DNA from: Lyngbya confervoides BDU141951
GTDB taxonomy: Bacteria; Cyanobacteriota; Cyanobacteriia; Thermosynechococcales; Thermosynechococcaceae
Direction of reading: 5' to 3'
NCBI RefSeq assembly: GCF_000817775.3
Contig: NZ_JTHE03000053.1
Coordinates: 1-42,802, forward strand
DNA: 42,802 nt
This document shows, in pieces, positions 36,072 through 42,802 of this stretch. The first letter of the stretch is position 1. Each line of letters starts with the position of its first letter. A program made the translations under genes and the position numbers. The notes beneath the pieces are model-generated. The model saw only the letters and a program-made list of their open reading frames with translations. It was not told where the DNA came from and ran no database searches.

Positions 36072-36107
36072 AAAAGCGGCGATTCCCTCTGAGAATCGCC
36101 GCTTTTT
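36072..36107. terminator. Rho-independent terminator, strong and bidirectional
   Basis: AAAAGCGGCGATTC (36072-36085) pairs perfectly with GAATCGCCGCTTTT (36093-36106) around a 7-nt loop, giving a 14-bp stem ending in a T-run on the + strand and, because the stem starts with AAAA, a T-run on the - strand as well. It ends psbK transcripts and can also end the converging membrane-protein gene. Confidence 0.93.
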
Positions 36108-36142
36108 AGCAGTACCTTGGCGAATCAGCCTCACTTCGCACC

Positions 36143-36178
36143 GCAGGGGAAGTTAGGACTGCAGGGGAAGTTAGGGCT
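36143..36178 (-). repeat. 18-bp tandem duplication spanning a stop codon
   Basis: GCAGGGGAAGTTAGGACT (36143-36160) is followed by GCAGGGGAAGTTAGGGCT (36161-36178), one mismatch. On the - strand the copy at 36161-36178 contains the TAA stop (36171-36173) of the membrane-protein gene. Because 18 is a multiple of three, the other copy holds a second in-frame TAA. Confidence 0.9.
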
Positions 36179-36698
36179 GTCCCCCTATATCCCCTTGGAG
36201 ATGTCCGCGAAGGCGCTGGCGAATCCACTGCACCCAGAAGGGGTCAATGCCGTAGAGATATTCGCCGCAGGCCCAACCGGCCCCGATCATGATCCCGGCC
36301 ACAATGGAGATGATCACCAAGGCCCAAAACCGACTCACGCCTGCCGTTTGCAGCTCCAGTCGAGAAAACAGTGTACTGGCCACCAGCATGATAATGAGGA
36401 TAAACCCCGTGGGCGAAGCGATCGCCACCGTCAGTCCCAGGGTGAGGCTCACCATGGCCGACAGTAGCCTTGGACAGGAGAGAAGCATCCGGTAGAGAAA
36501 CTGGCCACTCCAAATCACCATGAAGGATGCTCCGAAGGCCCAGCAGTAGGGCGCAATGCGCCAGAGGGTCGGAAATCCTGCGGAATACCATCCCATCAGC
36601 GCATAGCACAGCCCCATGCACACCAAGGCAATCCAGGGGTGGGGCCGAAAGGTCTCATCCTGAGCGACCTGGAAGGATCTGGGTTTTTCAGGAGCCAT
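36171..36698 (-). CDS. Integral membrane protein of unknown function
   Basis: The 175-residue product has about five hydrophobic segments (PWIALVCMGLCYALMGWY, YCWAFGASFMVIWSGQ, LLSAMVSLTLGLTVAI, FILIIMLVASTLFSRL and WALVIISIVAGIMIGAG). It has no family that I recognise. The cytoplasmic N-terminus is short and charged (PEKPRSFQVAQDETFRPH). It converges with psbK and shares the terminator at 36072-36107. ATG 36698 is the first start in the frame. Confidence 0.65.
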   Translation of the reverse strand: MAPEKPRSFQVAQDETFRPHPWIALVCMGLCYALMGWYSAGFPTLWRIAPYCWAFGASFMVIWSGQFLYRMLLSCPRLLSAMVSLTLGLTVAIASPTGFILIIMLVASTLFSRLELQTAGVSRFWALVIISIVAGIMIGAGWACGEYLYGIDPFWVQWIRQRLRGHLQGDIGGQP

Positions 36699-36900
36699 GG
36701 GGAGTGCTTAACCCGGACAAGCGTCCCGATGAGGTTTTCTGCATCAAACTAACCGCCGACCTCTGCAAACTGGCGCGAAACTACGATAGATTTTATGGGT
36801 TCAGGCAGCTAGATCGCGTCCAGCCTCCCTTGAAACATTCCATTTATCTTAATGGGTTCTTCTGCCCCCGTTGACTGCCCCTTTGCAATCTGTCCGTCTC

Positions 36901-38031
36901 GTGAATAGTTCGTTCCCCTCTGATTCCCATTCTGAAATGATGCAGCGCTGTATTCAGCTTGCACGCAGCGCAGCGGGTCGCACCGCGCCAAATCCAATGG
37001 TGGGCTGTGTGATTACGCAGCAGGGTGAAATTGTGGGCGAAGGCTTTCATCCCAAAGCTGGAGAACCCCATGCGGAGGTTTTTGCCCTGCGTGCAGCAGG
37101 AACGCGTGCTCACGGGGCCACGGTCTATGTAAGTCTAGAGCCTTGTAATCATTATGGCCGCACCCCTCCCTGTGCCGAAGCCCTGATTAAGGCGCAGGTC
37201 TCCCGCGTGGTGGTAGGCATGGTAGATCCTGACCCTCGGGTTTCTGGAGGGGGCATTGCGCGCCTCCGCGAGGCTGGTATTGAGGTCATTGTGGGGGTTG
37301 AAGAAGCGGCCTGTCGTCAGCTCAATGAGGGATTTATTCAGCGGGTACTGCACCAGCGTCCCTTTGGAATTTTGAAATATGCCATGACCCTAGATGGCAA
37401 GATTGCCACGCCCCAAGGCCATAGCGCTTGGGTGTCCAATGAAGCAGCGCGATCGCAGGTCCATCAACTGCGATCCACCTGCGATGCCATCATTATCGGG
37501 ACCCATACAGTGGCGCGGGATAATCCCAGTTTGACCAGTCACTGCGTCAGCCAGGACAACTGCCACAATCCCCTGCGGGTCGTCATGAGCCGATCTTTGC
37601 AACTGCCCGTGGAGGCCCAGATCTGGGATGTGACCCACGCGCCCACCTTAGTGCTCACCCAAGGCAATGGCAATCCTCAGATCCTCCAACAGATTCAGGA
37701 CCAAGGGGTGGAGGTTCTGCCGGTTGATCAACTCACTCCCCAAGTGGCCATGGCAGAACTCTACCGACGCGGCTGTGCCACCGTCCTGTGGGAATGTGGG
37801 GGCACCTTAGCTGCCGCAGCGATCGCCCAGGGGATGGTGCAAAAGGTGATGGCCTTTATTGCACCCAAGGTCATTGGCGGTGTGGGGGCCCCCTCTCCGG
37901 TCGGAAATCTGGGCTTTTCCCGGATGAGCCAGGCCCTAGAGTTAAACCAGGTGACCTGTGAAGCCATCGGCACCAACTTTCTCATCCAAGGCTATCTTGA
38001 GCCGCCCAAGTCAGACGAGATTCCGCGCTGA
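36901..38031 (+). CDS. ribD: Riboflavin biosynthesis deaminase/reductase RibD
   Basis: RibD catalyses two consecutive riboflavin steps: deamination of the diaminohydroxyphosphoribosyl-pyrimidine and then NADPH-dependent reduction of the ribosyl side chain. The N-terminal deaminase has the zinc motifs PHAEVFAL and SLEPCNHYGRTPPC. The C-terminal reductase (from about 160) has LKYAMTLDGKIATPQGHSAWVSNEAARSQVHQLRS, GTHTVARDNPSLTS and LWECGGTLAAAAI. The start is uncertain. GTG 36901 is used here; TTG 36871 and ATG 36937 are also in frame, and none has a clear ribosome site. All keep the deaminase domain complete. Confidence 0.95.
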   Translation: MNSSFPSDSHSEMMQRCIQLARSAAGRTAPNPMVGCVITQQGEIVGEGFHPKAGEPHAEVFALRAAGTRAHGATVYVSLEPCNHYGRTPPCAEALIKAQVSRVVVGMVDPDPRVSGGGIARLREAGIEVIVGVEEAACRQLNEGFIQRVLHQRPFGILKYAMTLDGKIATPQGHSAWVSNEAARSQVHQLRSTCDAIIIGTHTVARDNPSLTSHCVSQDNCHNPLRVVMSRSLQLPVEAQIWDVTHAPTLVLTQGNGNPQILQQIQDQGVEVLPVDQLTPQVAMAELYRRGCATVLWECGGTLAAAAIAQGMVQKVMAFIAPKVIGGVGAPSPVGNLGFSRMSQALELNQVTCEAIGTNFLIQGYLEPPKSDEIPR

Positions 38032-38453
38032 GTCAGTTAGGGCATAGCGTCTCCATTCATTAAGATCCCCTCATCGGGGGGCCATGTCAGCAGGCCCATA
38101 TCCAGGAAAGACTTGACGAGATTGGTATCTCATGGTTGAACTGTAGGGAATGGAGGGAGCGCAGGGAAAGTCAACGGACAATCTTGAACCCACCGATGAA
38201 CCTCGAACCTATAAACCTCGAACCTATAAACCTCGAACCTATGAACCTCGAATCATCGGTAGGTGATTAACCTGAGTCGATCCTTACCTGAGTTGCGCCA
38301 TAGGTGGTAAATCGCAGGAAGGGTTCTACAGGGCGGATCCAATTTCGCACGATCCGCTACATTGTAAAAACAAACGGCCTGCTACTTTACGTCTAGAGTT
38401 TTTCCTGCTGATCTCTACTCTGCACAACTCGATTCACTCTCACTGCTTGATCT
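38032..38453. other. 422-bp intergenic region between ribD and the pseudokinase gene
   Basis: No credible gene lies here. It contains a 15-bp tandem repeat (38199-38252) flanked by an 8-bp inverted repeat. The right part should hold the promoter for the downstream pseudokinase-sirB genes. I could not fix a promoter. Confidence 0.4.
38192..38260 (+). repeat. 15-bp tandem repeat, 3.6 copies, inside an 8-bp inverted repeat
   Basis: AACCTCGAACCTATA occurs at 38199-38213 and 38214-38228, then with a final G at 38229-38243, and a partial copy (AACCTCGAA) at 38244-38252. The block is bounded by ACCGATGA (38192-38199) and its exact reverse complement TCATCGGT (38253-38260), so the whole could fold as one hairpin with the repeats in the loop. 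Confidence 0.9.
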
Positions 38454-40403
38454 ATGGCTGTATCGACTGGGGTAACCCTACAAGCTGGAAAGTACCGACT
38501 CGATGCTTTATTAGGGAAGCATGAGATGGGAAATACCTATCTGGCAACCCATCAAGGGGTGAACCAATCCGTTGTTCTCAAGAGCTATCATCCGGCGGTC
38601 CCCCAAGCAGATCAGCAGGTTCAAGCTTTTATCACCTATGCCCAATCCCTGAGTCGCTTCCATTACCCCCACCTATCTCGAGTCATTGGCGCGTTTCAGG
38701 AAGACGGGGTTGGCTATATGGTGAGTGAATATATTGAAGGCGTCTCCCTCGGGTCACTGGTGAACCGTCAACCCCTCCCGGAATCAGTGGCGATCGCCTA
38801 TATCCGTCAAGTTGGCCTGGGTCTAAAAACGCTGCACCGCCACGGACTCCTGCACCTCAATGTCAGACCTAGTCGTATTCTCCAGCGTTCCTACGATCAG
38901 TCCCTGGTCCTCCTGGGACTGAACTCCCGCCAAAGGATCCACGCCAGACAACCCGCCCCACCCCAGCCTTACCTGGCCCCGGAACACTATCAAGCCCAGC
39001 CGAAGGTTTCTCTACCCGGCGAGGTGTATGCCCTCGCCGCCACCCTTTACACGCTGGTCACCGGTCAAGAGCCCGTGAACGCTAACGCTAGAGGAGTCTC
39101 TCCGCTGCCCGCTCCACGCCAGATTCGCCCCGACCTCAGCCCAGGATTAGAGCAAGCCATTCTCCAGGGCATGGCCCTGTCTCCCCAAGATCGACCCACC
39201 TTTATTGCCCAATGGCTCAGCCTGCTGCCAGATCCAGCCCTGGTGAGCAGCGTAGCCACCCCCTCCCCAAGCCCACAAAGCACACCCACCCAGCTTCAGA
39301 CTGTTCCAACCTGGCAAGTCAAATTGCCCTCCTTTGCCGGAACCAAAGCGGCAACCACCACCGTTGTCGCTGAGCCGCCGCTCCAAAGCGACCCCTTTCT
39401 CTGCTCCACCACCTGCGATCCTCCCATCGATAGTCAGCCAGACCTCAGTCCTACCAACTTATCGGGCGAGCAAGGTCAATTTTCTCCCGCAAAGGTCCAT
39501 CCTAAGGCCAGCCCGACAGAGGCGATCTTCGATGGGCAAAGCAAACCCATCAGCCCCGAGGCTCATTCAGGCCCAGCCCCAACACCTGGAGAAACAGCCA
39601 TCACCTGGGTTGCACCAGAACTTCCCCTCCAGGTGGCAGAGGAAGCTCCCCCCTTGATGGCTCCCGCCCAAGAAACCAGCCCTGAACAATCGAGTCCTGA
39701 ACAATCTCAATCTGAAGGGACACCCGCTGCCCCATTTGCATCGACTCATCTTGAATCCACTCACCTTGAATCCACTCACCCTGACGATCCTCCAGCAAGC
39801 CCCCCTACCCCGTCCGCGCAGCCTATGACCGCCCGATCCCTGAAAACCAAGCATCGCTTCCCCGCCTGGCCACTTTTTTGGTGTGCGCTGCTTGCAGCCT
39901 GTGGCGGTCTTGGGGTTGGCCTCTGGTTTCGCTGGCAGCTGACCCGTCAATTTGCCATGCCCCTGCAACCGCAGTCCGCTGAATCCGGTAATCCACTCCC
40001 CCAGCAAGAGCAGTTCTTACCCACCTCCACAAGCATTATTCCGGAACCTGAGCGAGAATCTCGCCCAGGCGAAGATTCCTCAGAGCGCGGACTCACCGAA
40101 TCCCCATGGAGCAATACGGATCTCCCTGCAACTCCCATTGAGGCCTACCCCCGTTCAACCCAGTTTGATCCAGCCCCCCCGGCCCCAGAGGCTGTTCAAA
40201 CCGACCCACTGCCCTCCGAGACCTGGCCTGAGGAGCGCAGTGCTCAGAGTCCGGAACTAGACGACTATCAGTCCTCGGACACCATCCCCTGGTCTCCCAG
40301 CGACCCCTACACCGAAGAAAGCTTTGAAGCGGAGGCCACCGATGTCCCTCCGGCAACCTATGAGCAATCCGCTTCCGACCCCAATAATTCAAACTATTTC
40401 TAG
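38454..40403 (+). CDS. Ser/Thr protein kinase-like protein, probable pseudokinase, membrane-anchored
   Basis: The 649-residue product has a PknB-like kinase fold at about 12-265. The VLK lysine (K43), the hinge region EYIEGVSLGSLV and APEHY are present. Catalytic positions are lost: the HRD loop reads H134-L135-N136 (Asp to Asn) and DFG reads G155-L156-N157. The Gly-rich loop is also altered (LLGKHEMGNTY). A long Pro/Ser/Glu-rich region follows, then one membrane helix (about 475-495, WPLFWCALLAACGGLGVGLW), then a 150-residue acidic, low-complexity tail. It probably senses or scaffolds rather than phosphorylates. sirB begins 6 bp after its stop. Confidence 0.8.
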   Translation: MAVSTGVTLQAGKYRLDALLGKHEMGNTYLATHQGVNQSVVLKSYHPAVPQADQQVQAFITYAQSLSRFHYPHLSRVIGAFQEDGVGYMVSEYIEGVSLGSLVNRQPLPESVAIAYIRQVGLGLKTLHRHGLLHLNVRPSRILQRSYDQSLVLLGLNSRQRIHARQPAPPQPYLAPEHYQAQPKVSLPGEVYALAATLYTLVTGQEPVNANARGVSPLPAPRQIRPDLSPGLEQAILQGMALSPQDRPTFIAQWLSLLPDPALVSSVATPSPSPQSTPTQLQTVPTWQVKLPSFAGTKAATTTVVAEPPLQSDPFLCSTTCDPPIDSQPDLSPTNLSGEQGQFSPAKVHPKASPTEAIFDGQSKPISPEAHSGPAPTPGETAITWVAPELPLQVAEEAPPLMAPAQETSPEQSSPEQSQSEGTPAAPFASTHLESTHLESTHPDDPPASPPTPSAQPMTARSLKTKHRFPAWPLFWCALLAACGGLGVGLWFRWQLTRQFAMPLQPQSAESGNPLPQQEQFLPTSTSIIPEPERESRPGEDSSERGLTESPWSNTDLPATPIEAYPRSTQFDPAPPAPEAVQTDPLPSETWPEERSAQSPELDDYQSSDTIPWSPSDPYTEESFEAEATDVPPATYEQSASDPNNSNYF

Positions 40404-40409
40404 GCCCTT

Positions 40410-41156
40410 ATGGACGGTTTCGATCATTCTCCGTTAGCCTATTTTCTGGTGGCCCACGGGAGCCGTCATCCGGCCAACCGTGAGTCTATGCTGAGTTTGG
40501 CGAAACATCTTTGTGCCATCCTCCCCCCATCTGCTTCCGGGCCAGTGGGCATCGGGGCCTTAGAGCTAGATGCAACACCTTTAGATCAACAGCTGGTGGA
40601 GTTTTGTCGTTCTCTTCCCCCCACTTGGGTACAGGTCATTCCTATTTTTTTACTGCCGGGAACCCATGTGACCGCGGATCTTCCCCAGGCCGTCACCAGA
40701 GCGCAACAAAAGCTCTGTTCGCACTATCAGCTGGTCCTCTCCCCCCACCTGGGTCAGCATCCGCAACTCCATCGACTGTTCCGGCCCCAGGGTTCGATGT
40801 CCCCTGAGGCCTGGATATTGGTGGGCCATGGCAGTAAGCGACCCGCGGGATATCAGGCAATTGAAAAGATGGCCCGTCGACTCAATATGAAGCCCGCCTA
40901 TTGGGTGGGTGAGCCCTCCCTAGCTCAACAGCTGCAATTCCTAAAACAGGAGGGAATACAGCAGGTAGGCCTTGTTCCCTATTTCTTATTTCCAGGCCGC
41001 ATTGTGGAAAGCATTGCGCAGCAGGCGCGGGATTTGGCCGCAGAACTCAACTTAACGATGCAAGTTCTAGCGCCGCTGCAGCCGAGCCACGACATGGCAA
41101 AGATGATCCTAGATCTGGGATCGTTGGCGGCCCCGCCCCTGGATTTTGCCTGTTAG
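40410..41156 (+). CDS. sirB: Sirohydrochlorin chelatase (CbiX/SirB-like)
   Basis: These enzymes insert Fe2+ into sirohydrochlorin to make siroheme, or Co2+ for cobalamin. The 248-residue product has two CbiX-type half-domains: YFLVAHGSRHPANRES near residue 10 and LVGHGSKRPAGYQAI near residue 137, each with the metal-binding His. PIFLLPGTHVTADLP and VPYFLFPGRIVESI carry the second conserved residues. In cyanobacteria a single-chain protein like this usually serves siroheme. It is 6 bp after the pseudokinase gene, and cobA lies 253 bp downstream. The metal cannot be decided from sequence alone. Confidence 0.88.
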   Translation: MDGFDHSPLAYFLVAHGSRHPANRESMLSLAKHLCAILPPSASGPVGIGALELDATPLDQQLVEFCRSLPPTWVQVIPIFLLPGTHVTADLPQAVTRAQQKLCSHYQLVLSPHLGQHPQLHRLFRPQGSMSPEAWILVGHGSKRPAGYQAIEKMARRLNMKPAYWVGEPSLAQQLQFLKQEGIQQVGLVPYFLFPGRIVESIAQQARDLAAELNLTMQVLAPLQPSHDMAKMILDLGSLAAPPLDFAC

Positions 41157-41409
41157 TGGCATCCCCCCCCTTTAAAATGTGGGGCGACTTTGCATTTTAC
41201 GAGAACCTGAAGTGACTTCCGCTTACCCCTGATGCGATACAGACAGGTCAGGAGTGACAGTCTTTTGAACTCACCGTCAGTTAAAATAGAGGACCATTCC
41301 AGCCCTGGGCTCTGTTTCTCATCCTTTTCAGATCTCGCTAGATCACATCCAGATTTTTATTGTCCGCCTTGTTTCAACCTGCGCATATTTTTGGGAACTG
41401 ACGCAACCA

Positions 41410-42237
41410 ATGACGCAACTCCATTCCCCGGTTGGTAAAGTTTACCTGGTGGGGGCAGGTCCAGGCGATCCAGGCCTGCTAACCCTTAAAGGGAAAGCCC
41501 TTCTAGAGCGGGCAGAGGTCGTCATCTACGATGCTTTGATTAGTCCCGCCATTTTGGCGATGGTGAACCCCCAGGCAAAGCTCATCCACGCCGGCAAGCG
41601 CCGGGGTCAGCATTCCCTACTTCAGGAAGAAATTACCCAGGTCTTGATTCAAGAAGCACAAACCCACCGGTGGGTTGTTCGCTTAAAGGGTGGCGACCCC
41701 TTTGTGTTTGGTCGCGGTGGCGAAGAAATGATGGACCTGGTGGCAGCCGGAATCCCGGTGGAGATTGTGCCCGGTGTAACCTCTGGCATTGCAGCTCCCG
41801 CCTACGCTGGCATTCCCCTCACTCACCGCAACTATAGCTCCTCGGTGACCTTTGTCACAGGCCATGAACGATCCGGAAAATATCATCCCTCGGTGCAGTG
41901 GGAACAGTTGGCTCAGGCCTCGGAAACCCTGGTCATCTATATGGGAATTCACAACTTGCCACACATCATTGAATCCTTACTGGAGGCCGGTCGAGTGCCC
42001 CAAACTCCCATTGCCTTGATTCGCTGGGGCACTCGACCGGAGCAGGAAGAGATTACCGGAACCCTGGGTGATATCGTTGAGAAGCTTCAGCAAACCCAGT
42101 TTGAAGCGCCAGCCATTGTGGTGATTGGCGATGTGGTCAGCCTACAGGCACAGCTCCATCCGGGGGGTCCCCTGCCCATGCATCAGGTTAATCTTCCCGT
42201 ACCCGAAGAGGCAACCTCGCTCAGTTCAAGGGTTTAA
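41410..42237 (+). CDS. cobA: Uroporphyrinogen-III C-methyltransferase
   Basis: CobA (SUMT) methylates uroporphyrinogen III twice with S-adenosylmethionine to give precorrin-2, the branch point for siroheme and cobalamin. The 275-residue product has all the SUMT motifs: VYLVGAGPGDPGLLTLKG, VVIYDALIS, RLKGGDPFVFGRGGEE, VPGVTSGIAAPAYAGIPLTHR, VTFVTGHE and ALIRWGT. It lacks the CysG dehydrogenase/chelatase domain, so the precorrin-2 dehydrogenase must be encoded elsewhere; sirB nearby supplies the chelatase. Its last 17 bases overlap the end of the converging hypothetical gene. Confidence 0.96.
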   Translation: MTQLHSPVGKVYLVGAGPGDPGLLTLKGKALLERAEVVIYDALISPAILAMVNPQAKLIHAGKRRGQHSLLQEEITQVLIQEAQTHRWVVRLKGGDPFVFGRGGEEMMDLVAAGIPVEIVPGVTSGIAAPAYAGIPLTHRNYSSSVTFVTGHERSGKYHPSVQWEQLAQASETLVIYMGIHNLPHIIESLLEAGRVPQTPIALIRWGTRPEQEEITGTLGDIVEKLQQTQFEAPAIVVIGDVVSLQAQLHPGGPLPMHQVNLPVPEEATSLSSRV

Positions 42238-42607
42238 TCTCCTGCAAAAACTGTCTGAGTTTCTGCTTTGCCTCCCCCGCCTGGTTTAAACCTCCGGTGG
42301 ACCTCATGCCCAGGGAGGGAGCCTCAGGGGACAAGCCCGTCAATACCGCCAGCCAGTCTTGATCGAGAGCCTGGGTAAAAACCACCGCAGGCCAAACTAG
42401 ATCTGAGTCTCCCCGCACATCGTGAATCTGACGTAGAGTGAGCGGATCACTGCAAAGAACCCGAGGCTCGTACTCACACAGGCACAGTGGACGAACCCAG
42501 AGGCGCTTTCGCCCCTCAATCTTTTGAATCACCTCTGCATAGAGGCGATGGCAATCTCGCTCTGCGTAAACTACCTCGTAGACTTCAGACGAAGTTACCG
42601 AACCCAT
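42221..42607 (-). CDS. Hypothetical protein
   Basis: This encodes 128 residues (MGSVTSSEVYEVVYAERDCH, ending LNQAGEAKQKLRQFLQEIKPLN). I do not recognise the family. It appears soluble and compact, with a Cys pair in LCLCEYEPRVLCSD. Cyanobacteria contain small proteins with a similar opening (YEVVYAERDCHRLYAEVIQ); a regulator of photosynthesis or a DUF family protein is possible but not shown here. It overlaps the end of cobA tail-to-tail by 17 bp. Confidence 0.6.
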   Translation of the reverse strand: MGSVTSSEVYEVVYAERDCHRLYAEVIQKIEGRKRLWVRPLCLCEYEPRVLCSDPLTLRQIHDVRGDSDLVWPAVVFTQALDQDWLAVLTGLSPEAPSLGMRSTGGLNQAGEAKQKLRQFLQEIKPLN

Positions 42608-42802
42608 AGTTAAACCTACGCCACCCCAAGAATATCCCCCTTCGACAATAGTGCAAGCGCCTGGGGAATCGCAAGATCCCTCCTAGCGCCCTCTGCCTGG
42701 GAAGCAAGGGATCTAGAAGGCACCCCTTAGTGGTGCAGAAAAGTCTCTGCCCTGTCCTATGCATCCCAGCAGGGGTAGAGGATCTAGCGGAGAGGGGCAC
42801 TT

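Noticed and set aside
41232-41438. 68-codon + strand frame before cobA
   Set aside because: It runs into cobA in a different frame; the region is better explained as the cobA leader.
42585-42800. 71-codon - strand frame at the right edge
   Set aside because: It is Arg- and Leu-rich with no similarity and overlaps the start of the preceding gene. A truncated gene beyond the edge cannot be ruled out.

Overview
The window comes from a cyanobacterial chromosome. The evidence is phycocyanin and its linker proteins, a complete beta-carboxysome ccm cluster, an NDH-1 CO2-uptake module (ndhF, ndhD, CO2 hydration protein), chlorophyll synthase, psbK, and many copies of the cyanobacterial HIP1 octamer GCGATCGC. 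I cannot name the genus with confidence. The nblA, nif and heterocyst genes that would help are not here.

Layout. 1-2458: a CRISPR adaptation locus, with a 5'-truncated cas1, an intact cas2, and an array of 20 repeats and 19 spacers read on the + strand; a probable IS630-type transposase tail sits just left of cas1. 2605-5830: a two-gene unit encoding a membrane-anchored NYN nuclease and a P-loop kinase/WYL fusion protein. 5887-8154: a solute-binding protein and recA on the - strand, with a divergent small gene; a LexA-like box lies over the shared recA promoter region. 8345-12467: phycobilisome genes, cpcG divergent from cpcB-cpcA-cpcC1-cpcC2. 12837-17400: a mixed set (CorA transporter, DUF3565/TehB-like protein, YHS lipoprotein, DUF4399 protein, flavin reductase, secreted and zinc-ribbon proteins). 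17992-20287: an FHA protein and trpC. 20262-24916 (-): ccmK2-K1-L-M-N-O. 25593-30141 (+): ndhF4-ndhD4-cupB. 30228-35898: ABC-F protein, pdxH, DedA protein, chlG, tgt, psbK. 36171-42607: a membrane protein, ribD, a Ser/Thr pseudokinase, sirB, cobA, and a hypothetical protein.

How it works together. About 10 kb serves inorganic carbon concentration: NDH-1 with CupB converts CO2 to bicarbonate at the thylakoid, and the carboxysome shell (CcmK/L/O) with its organisers (CcmM/N) concentrates CO2 around Rubisco. The cpc genes build phycobilisome rods. chlG and psbK serve chlorophyll and photosystem II. cobA and sirB supply two of the three siroheme steps.

Most interesting points: the kinase-WYL/NYN pair beside the CRISPR array; two spacers carrying complete HIP1 octamers; short tandem duplications that span the stop codons of four unrelated genes; a recA promoter with a near-consensus cyanobacterial LexA box shared with a divergent 63-residue gene; a CcmM that keeps its zinc ligands but has no cysteines in the region of the known regulatory disulfide; and a kinase that has lost its catalytic residues.
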